A DNA stretch of 6,095 bases from an uncultured Prevotellaceae bacterium (lineage in GTDB: Bacteria; Bacteroidota; Bacteroidia; Bacteroidales; Muribaculaceae): positions 1 through 6,095 of the forward strand of contig CALBLR010000148.1 in the NCBI GenBank assembly GCA_937896015.1, given 5' to 3'. Positions within the stretch are counted from its first letter, which is position 1; each line of letters starts with the position of its first letter. Below are positions 1-5,399 of the stretch, piece by piece. The notes under the pieces were generated by a model. The model worked only from the letters and a program-made list of their open reading frames with translations, did no database searches and was not told the origin of the DNA. The translations under genes and the position numbers were made by a program.

Positions 1-1239
1 GGCGGCACATGCCTTAACCACGGCTGCATACCCACCAAGGCGCTGTGTCACTGCGCGCAGGTGCTGCGCTCGGTGCGCTCGGCAGCGGCCTACGGCATCG
101 AATGCGGCACCGTCACGGCCGACTACTCGGCCGCCGCGCGCCACAAAGCCGCCGTGGTCGAGCAGCTGCGCCAAGGCGTGGCACAGCTGATGTCGGCACC
201 CGGCATCACCCTCGTTCAGGGCGAAGCCTCGATAGCCGGCGCCCACACGGTGAGCATCGACGGCGGCAAGCATACCCTCACGGCAAGCCACATAGTTATA
301 GCCACAGGCAGCGAGCCGCGCAACCTGCCCATTCCAGGCGCCGACCTGACCATGAGCAGCGGTGAGGCACTGGCCATGACCAGCCTGCCGCAACGAATGT
401 GCGTGATAGGCGGCGGGGTGATAGGCATGGAGTTTGCCGGCATATTCGCGGCCTACGGCGTGGAAGTGACGGTGGTGGAATACTGCAAAGAGATTCTGCC
501 CCCGTTTGACAAAGACGTGGCCAAGCGCCTGCGCACAGTGCTGCAAAAGCAAGGCGTGAAGTTCATCACCCAGGCGGCAGTCACAGCCATCGGGCGCACG
601 GCGTCAGGCCTCACGGTGAGCTACGACCTCAAGGGCAAGCCGCAGCAGCTTGAGTGCCAGAAGGCCCTGATGGCCGTGGGGCGCAAGCCCGTGCTGCCCG
701 AGGGCCTTGAGCAGGCCGGAGTGGCTGTGGGCCGCCGCGGCATCGAAGTCGACAGCCACATGATGACCAGCGTGCCCGGCATCTACGCCATAGGCGACGT
801 CAACGGCCAGTGCATGCTGGCCCACGCCGCCACAGCCCAGGGCATGGTGGCTCTGGCCCACATCACCGGCAAGGAGAGCTCCGTGAAGCTCGGCATCGTG
901 CCAAGCGCGGTGTTCACCCAGCCCGAGCTGGCCATGGTGGGACTCACCGAAGAGCAGTGCAAGGCGCAAGAGCTCGACGTGACCGTGAAGAAAGGCTTCT
1001 TCCGCAGCAACGGCAAAGCCCTGTCGATGGGCGAGACCGACGGCCTTGTGAAGATGATAGTGAGCAATGCCGACCGCACCATAGTGGGCTGCCACATTTG
1101 CGGCCCGCATGCGAGCGACCTGATACAGGAAGTGGTGATGGCAATGAACGCCGGCAGCACCGTGGGCGACCTTGCGGCCGCCATACACGGCCACCCCACC
1201 CTCAGCGAGGCAGTGCAGGCAGTTGCCCGCCAGTTCTGA
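1..1239 (+). CDS. lpdA: Dihydrolipoyl dehydrogenase (E3), 5'-truncated by the window edge
   Basis: This FAD-dependent disulfide oxidoreductase reoxidises the dihydrolipoyl groups of 2-oxoacid dehydrogenase complexes or the glycine cleavage system, passing electrons to NAD+ in the cytoplasm. The reading frame is open from base 1, so the GTG at 61 is not the real start. The window encodes 412 residues; with a family length of about 450-475, roughly 35-60 N-terminal residues, including the first FAD-binding GxGxxG, lie upstream. Visible motifs are the redox-active disulfide GGTCLNHGCIPTKAL (C4 and C9 of the visible part), the NAD-binding GGGVIG (137-142), the second FAD motif AIGD (D266), and the C-terminal HPTLSE with the catalytic His398-Glu403 pair. 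All catalytic elements are intact. Cys16 and Cys18 just after the active disulfide are extra. Which complex it serves cannot be told from the window. Mercuric or glutathione reductase is less likely because of the HPTLSE C-terminus. Confidence 0.93.
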   Translation, partial: GGTCLNHGCIPTKALCHCAQVLRSVRSAAAYGIECGTVTADYSAAARHKAAVVEQLRQGVAQLMSAPGITLVQGEASIAGAHTVSIDGGKHTLTASHIVIATGSEPRNLPIPGADLTMSSGEALAMTSLPQRMCVIGGGVIGMEFAGIFAAYGVEVTVVEYCKEILPPFDKDVAKRLRTVLQKQGVKFITQAAVTAIGRTASGLTVSYDLKGKPQQLECQKALMAVGRKPVLPEGLEQAGVAVGRRGIEVDSHMMTSVPGIYAIGDVNGQCMLAHAATAQGMVALAHITGKESSVKLGIVPSAVFTQPELAMVGLTEEQCKAQELDVTVKKGFFRSNGKALSMGETDGLVKMIVSNADRTIVGCHICGPHASDLIQEVVMAMNAGSTVGDLAAAIHGHPTLSEAVQAVARQF

Positions 1240-1256
1240 CGCACAGCGACCGACAC

Positions 1257-1294
1257 GCGCGGGGCTGCGACCGAATCAGGCCGCAGCCCCGCGC
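1257..1294 (+). terminator. Strong GC-rich hairpin just after lpdA
   Basis: A perfect 13-base inverted repeat (GCGCGGGGCTGCG at 1257-1269, CGCAGCCCCGCGC at 1282-1294) encloses a 12-base loop, 18 bases after the lpdA stop codon. It is followed by TGCATTTCC rather than a clear T-run. It may therefore act as an mRNA 3'-end stabiliser or a weak terminator, with the true terminator downstream. Confidence 0.6.
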
Positions 1295-1351
1295 TGCATT
1301 TCCACCCACGCCTCAAGCAAGTCCACATAACGTAACGCAAAAAGTGTCATT

Positions 1352-1388
1352 CGGGGATGCACATGCTTGGCAGCATGAACCGCTTTTT
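1352..1388 (+). terminator. Candidate intrinsic terminator downstream of lpdA
   Basis: CATGC (1362-1366) and GCATG (1373-1377) can pair around a six-base loop, with CGG (1352-1354) and CCG (1380-1382) as a possible lower stem across an uneven internal loop. GCTTTTT follows (1382-1388), then ATTTTT. The stem is modest but the T-rich tail is good. The same GCTTTTT tail follows the hairpins after the next two genes. Confidence 0.4.
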
Positions 1389-1444
1389 ATTTTTCAATGA
1401 CAATAGAGGCGATTACATATCAATGCAAAAAAGTTGCGTAACCT

Positions 1445-1476
1445 ATTGATTTTAACATTTAAACGCCTTAACTTTG
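1445..1476 (+). promoter_or_regulatory. Predicted Bacteroidota promoter of the serpin gene
   Basis: The -7 element TAACTTTG (1469-1476) matches the Bacteroidota consensus TAnnTTTG exactly. ATTG (1445-1448) lies exactly 20 bases upstream, where TTTG is expected (3 of 4 match). Transcription would begin around 1483 and leave a leader of about 130 bases, long for a simple gene. A TTGACA at 1493 and a TATAAT at 1507 are only 8 bases apart, so they do not form a sigma-70 type promoter. Confidence 0.6.
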
Positions 1477-1612
1477 GAGCATCATAAAAACTTTGACAAC
1501 GAAATTTATAATTTTAAAGCCAATAGCTTATGAAGAATTTCTGAACGTTTTAACAAGCGTCCGCAACATTAAAGCGGTCTATATACAATTAAAATAATTA
1601 AACTACTACGTT

Positions 1613-2845
1613 ATGAGAACAAACAAAAGGCTATTGCCTATTGTGGCAATTATGCTGATTTCGGCACTGACGGCCTGCAACGACGACAACAATGAACCGC
1701 AAGAGCCACGGGCTGAGATACAGCTCACTCAAGAGCAGCGAATGCTGGCGGAAGATGGCAACGAGTTTGCCGTCGATGCATTCAAGGCTGCCAACGACCC
1801 AAAAGAGAACACCCTAATAGCTCCATACAGCACACAGCTGTCGCTGGCGATGCTTGCCAATGGGGCCAAAGGGGAGACTTTTGATGAAATCATGAATGCC
1901 ATGCACTTTGCCGGCAAGGCATCGATTAGTGAAATCAACGAGTTTTACAAGACCGTGACATCCGGCCTCACGGGAGCCGACAGCAAAGTAAGCCTGAATA
2001 CAGCCAATGCATTGTGGGTATCCAGCACCATCTCACCAATGCAAAATTACATTGAGACACTGCACAGCTACTATGGGGCAACAGCTTCGAATATTGACTT
2101 CAGCAGTCCGAACGCCCTCACAAAAATCAACAAGTGGGCAAGCGATGCTACGGGAGGAAAAATCAGCAAGTTGTTCAATGAAATCGACCCCACTGCATCG
2201 GTGTGCATGGTCAACACGATGGCGTTTGACGGCAAATGGGCCAAGCGCTTCGAGACGAAAGCTACAAAAAGCGGTGAATTCACAAATTGGCGTGGTGAGA
2301 AGGAGCAGTGCATGATGATGCACGGCACCATGGACGCTGGCGTTGCCTCGACAGAAGAGGCCAACATGCTTGAATTGAACTACGGCAACGGTTCATTTGT
2401 GATGGACGTGATTGTTCCAAAAGACGGACGCAAAATCAATGAGTATGCCGCCTCGCTCACGCACAAGCGCATAAGTGACTTGGTCTCGGCCATCACTCCT
2501 TCGGCATCGATAATTGTGCAAATGCCAAAATTTGAGGCTAAATACAGCTACAATCTCATTGAGAACCTGAAATCATTAGGCATTAGCAAGGCATTTGGTG
2601 ACGCTGACTTCAGCGGCATATCAAGAAAGCAACTGGCTGTAACACAATGCGTGCAGCAACTTTGGGTGAAGGTCGACGAGAGCGGCACCAAAGTTGCTGC
2701 AGCCACTGGCACCGTGCTCGGCGACATAACCTACATTGGTGGGAAGTTCATTGTGAACAGCCCGTTTGTGTATCTGATTCGCGAGCGGTCGACGGGCGTA
2801 ATTCTGGCCATCGGCAAGGTGCAGACCATGGCCGGAATGCAGTGA
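1613..2845 (+). CDS. Serpin-family protease inhibitor, predicted surface lipoprotein
   Basis: Serpins trap serine or cysteine proteases by cleavage of an exposed reactive loop. The 410-residue product begins with a lipoprotein signal: basic RTNKR, a hydrophobic stretch, then lipobox LTAC with lipidated Cys22. The following NDDNNE resembles the acidic export signal of Bacteroidetes surface lipoproteins. The serpin fold (about 50-407) shows SLAMLANGAKGET, INKWASDATGGKI (N173, W175), NTMAFDGKW (from N201) and the C-terminal NSPFVYLIRE (382-391). The hinge is E356-S-G-T-K-V-A-A-A-T365, giving the small-residue run needed for loop insertion, so it is probably inhibitory. Counting E356 as P17 puts P1 at Ile372 and P1' at Thr373, but the loop seems one residue longer than in antitrypsin, so Asp371 or Thr373 cannot be excluded. 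P13 Lys and P12 Val are unusual. Base composition is lower in GC than the neighbouring genes. The ATG at 1613 is the only start that gives the signal peptide; the upstream sequence is A-rich with no Shine-Dalgarno motif. Confidence 0.92.
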   Translation: MRTNKRLLPIVAIMLISALTACNDDNNEPQEPRAEIQLTQEQRMLAEDGNEFAVDAFKAANDPKENTLIAPYSTQLSLAMLANGAKGETFDEIMNAMHFAGKASISEINEFYKTVTSGLTGADSKVSLNTANALWVSSTISPMQNYIETLHSYYGATASNIDFSSPNALTKINKWASDATGGKISKLFNEIDPTASVCMVNTMAFDGKWAKRFETKATKSGEFTNWRGEKEQCMMMHGTMDAGVASTEEANMLELNYGNGSFVMDVIVPKDGRKINEYAASLTHKRISDLVSAITPSASIIVQMPKFEAKYSYNLIENLKSLGISKAFGDADFSGISRKQLAVTQCVQQLWVKVDESGTKVAAATGTVLGDITYIGGKFIVNSPFVYLIRERSTGVILAIGKVQTMAGMQ

Positions 2846-2869
2846 CGCCAGCAGCGCACTCATTAATTA

Positions 2870-2962
2870 AACGACAATAGAGACAATCGGAGACAAAGTT
2901 GAAGCGGCCAGGCTTGCGCCGTGGATTTTTGTCGGAATTTGTCTCTGTTGTCGTTGCTTTTT
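2870..2962 (+). terminator. Long inverted repeat with T-run after the serpin gene
   Basis: AACGACAATAGAGACAA (2870-2886) is complementary to TTGTCTCTGTTGTCGTT (2939-2955) at 16 of 17 positions; the exception is a U-G wobble in RNA. GCTTTTT follows at once (2956-2962), so it can act as an intrinsic terminator 24 bases after the serpin stop codon. The 52-base interior is far larger than a usual terminator loop and can form its own small stem (CGGC 2905-2908, GCCG 2918-2921). A second GAGACAA (2891-2896 region) could compete with the left arm for the right arm. An alternative reading is a small mobile repeat, though no target-site duplication is visible. Confidence 0.5.
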
Positions 2963-3018
2963 CGGGGGCTGCGCCACATGCCATATTGCTAAGCGGCGGC
3001 ATTTTGGGTGCGGCAATG

Positions 3019-3050
3019 TTTGGCGGGGTGGGCAGATTTGGGTAATTTTG
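3019..3050 (+). promoter_or_regulatory. Predicted strong Bacteroidota promoter of the S9 peptidase gene
   Basis: TTTG (3019-3022), 20 bases, then TAATTTTG (3043-3050) matches both consensus elements (TTTG and TAnnTTTG) exactly at the preferred spacing. Transcription should start near 3057. This argues against the in-frame TTG at 3048 as the translation start, because it lies within the promoter. It supports the ATG at 3102 with an A-rich leader of about 45 bases. Confidence 0.75.
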
Positions 3051-3076
3051 CCATTGGATTGCAACAATTGGCAAAA
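3046..3076. promoter_or_regulatory. Palindrome overlapping the -7 box (possible operator)
   Basis: TTTTGCCA (3046-3053) and TGGCAAAA (3069-3076) form an 8-base inverted repeat. Inner TTG (3054-3056) and CAA (3065-3067) extend it past one unpaired base. It covers the end of the -7 element and the expected transcription start. A DNA operator for a dimeric repressor is therefore a better reading than an RNA hairpin, since the left arm would hardly be transcribed. The binding protein is unknown. Confidence 0.35.
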
Positions 3077-3101
3077 ACATAATAAAAATAAACCCTACAT
3101 T

Positions 3102-5213
3102 ATGAACTATTTCAAGCAAACTGTAATGGCTTCGCTCACGGCCCTCACCGCCGTGTCGGGCGCCCGGGCCGCCGAGGCCGAGGCTCCGCTCATCGAGAAG
3201 CCTGTGGTGAAGGTGGAAAACGGCCAGTTCACGCCCGAGCTGCTGAATGCTCTGGGCCGCGTCAGCGACCCGCAGCTGTCGCCCGACGGCAAGCGCGTGC
3301 TCTACGGCGTGTCGTATCCCAGCGTGGAACAGAACAAGAGCAACCGCGAGTTGTGGGTGGTGGACATTGACGGCAAAAACGCCCGCCAGCTCACACGCAC
3401 CAAGAGCTCGGAGCAGAACGCCGTGTGGATTGACGGCGGCAGCCGCATAGCCTTCATCTATCCCGACGACAACGGCGACTACCAGGTGTGGACCATGAAT
3501 GCCGACGGCACCGGACGCCGCTGCGTGAGCGCGGTGAAGGGCGGTGTGGACGGCTTTAAGCTGAGCGACGACCAGAAGAAGATAGTGGTGATAAGCCAGG
3601 TGAAGTATGGCCAGACGGCTCAGGACGTGTATCCCGACCTGCCTAAGGCCGACGGCCGCATCATCGACGACCTGATGTATCGCCACTGGGACGAGTGGGT
3701 GGCCACAGTGCCCCACCCCTTTGTGGGCGACTTCGACGGCAATGCCGTGAGCAACCTGCGCGACGTGCTTGAGGGCGAGCCCTACGAAAGCCCCATGAAG
3801 CCCTGGGGTGGCGTGGAGTCGCTGGCATGGGCTCCCGACGGCAAGAGCCTGGTGTATGTGTGCCGCAAAAAGACGGGCAAGGCCTACGCCATATCCACCA
3901 ACAGCGACCTCTACCAGTGGGACGTGGCCACGGGAAAGACGGTGAAGAACCTCACCGAGGGCAACCTGGGCTACGACACCTACCCCGTGTTTTCCAAGAG
4001 CGGCCGCAAGCTGGCCTGGCTATCGATGGAGCACGACGGCTATGAGGCCGACAAAAACCGCATCATGGTGATGGACATGGCCACTGGCCAGAAACAGGAC
4101 ATCACTGTGGACTGGGACTACACGGCCGACGCCATTGCATGGTCGGCCGATGAGAAATACATCTACTTCCTGGCCGCCTATCAGGGCGCTGCGCCGATGT
4201 TCCGCATCAACGTGGCCACCCGCAAGGTGGAGACCGTGGCCGGCGGCCAGTGGGACTATGCCGCCATCGTGCCCATGGCCAAGGGCGGAGTGCTGACCAT
4301 GCGCCACTCGATGAAGCAGCCCGACGAGCTGTATGTGGTGGCCAAGGCAGGCAAGGAGCCGGTGAAGATAACCAGCGTGAACGACGACCTGATGGGCCAG
4401 CTGGCCGACATCACCGTGGAGAAGCGCATGGTGCCCACCACCGACGGCAAGCAGATGACCACTTGGGTGCTGCTGCCGCCCAACTTCGACCCCAACAAGA
4501 AGTATCCCGCACTGCTATTCTGCGAGGGCGGCCCGCAGTCGCCCGTCAGCCAGTTCTGGAGCTACCGCTGGAACCTGCGCCTGATGGCCGCCAACGGCTA
4601 CATTGTGATTGCCCCCAACCGCCGCGGCCTTCCGGGCTTCGGCACCGAGTGGAACGCCCAAATCTCGAAAGACTACGGCGGCCAGAACATGAAGGACTAC
4701 ATGAGCGCGGTCGACTACATGAAGCAGTTCCCCTACGTCGACGGCGAGCACATTGGCTGCACCGGCGCCAGCTATGGCGGCTACAGCACCTATTGGCTGG
4801 CCGGACACAACCAGGACAAGCGCTTTGCATGCTTCCTGGCCCACGCCGGCATCTTCAACCTCGAGGCTCAATATCTCGAGACCGAGGAGATGTGGTTTGC
4901 CAACTGGGACATGGGCGGCGCTTTCTGGGACAAGGACAACGCCGCTGCCCAAAACACGTTTAAGACGGCCGACCCCCACAAGTTTGTGCAAAACTGGAAC
5001 AGCCCCATTATGGTGACCGTGGGTGAGAAGGACTACCGCATCTCGTTCACCCAGGGCATGCAGGCGTTCAACGCCGCCAAACTCATGGGCCTGCCAGCAC
5101 GCTTTGTGTCGTTTCCCAGCGAAAACCACTGGATTGTGAAGCCGCAGAACTCCGTGCTGTGGCAGCGCGAATTCTTCAAGTGGTTCGACCAGTGGCTCAA
5201 GCCCAAGAAGTAA
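3102..5213 (+). CDS. Secreted S9-family peptidase, DPP5-like (prolyl oligopeptidase clan)
   Basis: This serine exopeptidase probably removes dipeptides from peptides in the periplasm, as DPP5 does in Porphyromonas and relatives, feeding amino-acid uptake. The 703-residue protein starts at ATG 3102 and has a Sec signal peptide with likely cleavage after ARA (Ala23). An in-frame TTG at 3048 would put 18 polar residues before the signal and lies inside the promoter. Residues of about 45-420 form a beta-propeller with repeated blades containing SPDGK (61-64), APDGK (245-247 region), SKSGRKLAW and SADEKYIYF. The C-terminal alpha/beta-hydrolase domain shows EGGPQSP (oxyanion region), NRRGLPGFGTEW, nucleophile motif GASYGGYS with Ser557, GEKDYR with Asp644, and SENHW with His676, so the triad is complete. 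DPP5 is preferred over DPP4 because of the GGYSTYWLAGH and EEMWFANWD signatures and the single signal peptide, but an acylaminoacyl-peptidase-like specificity is possible. Confidence 0.9.
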   Translation: MNYFKQTVMASLTALTAVSGARAAEAEAPLIEKPVVKVENGQFTPELLNALGRVSDPQLSPDGKRVLYGVSYPSVEQNKSNRELWVVDIDGKNARQLTRTKSSEQNAVWIDGGSRIAFIYPDDNGDYQVWTMNADGTGRRCVSAVKGGVDGFKLSDDQKKIVVISQVKYGQTAQDVYPDLPKADGRIIDDLMYRHWDEWVATVPHPFVGDFDGNAVSNLRDVLEGEPYESPMKPWGGVESLAWAPDGKSLVYVCRKKTGKAYAISTNSDLYQWDVATGKTVKNLTEGNLGYDTYPVFSKSGRKLAWLSMEHDGYEADKNRIMVMDMATGQKQDITVDWDYTADAIAWSADEKYIYFLAAYQGAAPMFRINVATRKVETVAGGQWDYAAIVPMAKGGVLTMRHSMKQPDELYVVAKAGKEPVKITSVNDDLMGQLADITVEKRMVPTTDGKQMTTWVLLPPNFDPNKKYPALLFCEGGPQSPVSQFWSYRWNLRLMAANGYIVIAPNRRGLPGFGTEWNAQISKDYGGQNMKDYMSAVDYMKQFPYVDGEHIGCTGASYGGYSTYWLAGHNQDKRFACFLAHAGIFNLEAQYLETEEMWFANWDMGGAFWDKDNAAAQNTFKTADPHKFVQNWNSPIMVTVGEKDYRISFTQGMQAFNAAKLMGLPARFVSFPSENHWIVKPQNSVLWQREFFKWFDQWLKPKK

Positions 5214-5240
5214 ACGCAGCATACCCCCCGCAATAAGCCA

Positions 5241-5283
5241 AATGCCCCGCGCCCACCATGCACAGCGCGGGGCATTGCTTTTT
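5241..5283 (+). terminator. Intrinsic terminator of the S9 peptidase gene
   Basis: AATGCCCCGCGC (5241-5252) pairs perfectly with GCGCGGGGCATT (5265-5276) around a 12-base loop. GCTTTTT follows (5277-5283), 27 bases after the stop codon. It has the classic GC-rich stem plus T-run form and is the clearest terminator in the window. Confidence 0.88.
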
Positions 5284-5309
5284 GCCCGCTGCGGCAGCGT
5301 GAGGGGGGG

Positions 5310-5326
5310 ACTGACACAGCGTCAGT
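5310..5326. promoter_or_regulatory. Short perfect hairpin or operator upstream of the GTPase gene
   Basis: ACTGAC (5310-5315) and GTCAGT (5321-5326) form a perfect 6-base inverted repeat around ACAGC. It could be an operator or an RNA hairpin, and it shares two bases with the following hairpin. It does not resemble the Zur box pattern I know from other phyla. Confidence 0.25.
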
Positions 5327-5350
5327 GCCAGGCGGCGCGGCACGGTTTTT
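5325..5350 (+). terminator. Second hairpin plus T-run, possible attenuator before the GTPase gene
   Basis: GTGCC (5325-5329) and GGCAC (5339-5343) pair around a 9-base GC-rich loop. GG and TTTTT follow (5346-5350), 50 bases before the GTPase start codon. It may be a back-up terminator for the peptidase transcript. If transcription of the GTPase gene begins upstream, it may instead be an attenuator. I found no good TAnnTTTG promoter in 5284-5399 to decide between these. Confidence 0.4.
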
Positions 5351-5399
5351 GCGGCTGCCATTCAATATAGCTACAGACTAAAAAAGAACTATCATAGTT

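Larger units (their letters stand above)
1240..1612. other. 373-base intergenic region between lpdA and the serpin gene
   Basis: No convincing gene is present. From left to right it holds a GC-rich hairpin, a weaker hairpin with a T-rich tail, and from about 1380 an AT-rich stretch with a Bacteroidota-type promoter and a roughly 130-base leader. The leader has a short 4-base stem (CCGC 1561-1564, GCGG 1574-1577) and a four-codon ATG frame at 1530, neither of which looks significant. I recognise no riboswitch or small RNA. Confidence 0.6.
2846..3101. other. Intergenic region between the serpin and the S9 peptidase genes
   Basis: No gene is supported here. The region contains the long inverted repeat with T-run, then a G-rich stretch (2963-3018) in which I see nothing specific, then a promoter, a palindrome over its -7 box, and an A-rich leader of about 45 bases. 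An open frame on the - strand crosses the whole region, but it is an antisense shadow of the two flanking genes. Confidence 0.6.

Noticed and set aside
61..63. GTG at 61 as the start of the dehydrogenase
   Set aside because: The frame is open upstream and encodes the essential active-site disulfide motif at residues 1-15, so the gene begins outside the window.
1493..1512. TTGACA and TATAAT as a sigma-70 style promoter
   Set aside because: The spacing is only 8 bases, far from 16-18, and Bacteroidota use a different consensus.
1530..1544. Four-codon frame (M-K-N-F-stop) in the serpin leader as a regulatory leader peptide
   Set aside because: Too short, no codon pattern for attenuation, and no terminator follows it before the serpin gene.
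1399..2882. GACAATAGAG repeated on both sides of the serpin gene (1399-1408 and 2873-2882), as possible insertion boundaries
   Set aside because: Several 10-base repeats are expected by chance in 6 kb. The second copy is part of the terminator arm, and no integrase or matching ends support an insertion.
3048..3101. TTG at 3048 as the start of the S9 peptidase
   Set aside because: It lies inside the -7 element of a near-perfect promoter and would place 18 polar residues before a normal signal peptide. ATG 3102 fits better.
2748..3716. 322-codon open frame on the - strand across the serpin end, the gap and the peptidase start
   Set aside because: It overlaps two well-identified genes in antisense, is rich in His/Ala/Val as expected from the complement of GC-rich coding sequence, has no recognisable domain, and covers a + strand promoter.
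4515..5222. 235-codon antisense frame within the peptidase gene
   Set aside because: It lies opposite the intact catalytic domain, has no promoter or recognisable domain, and arises from GC-rich codon bias.
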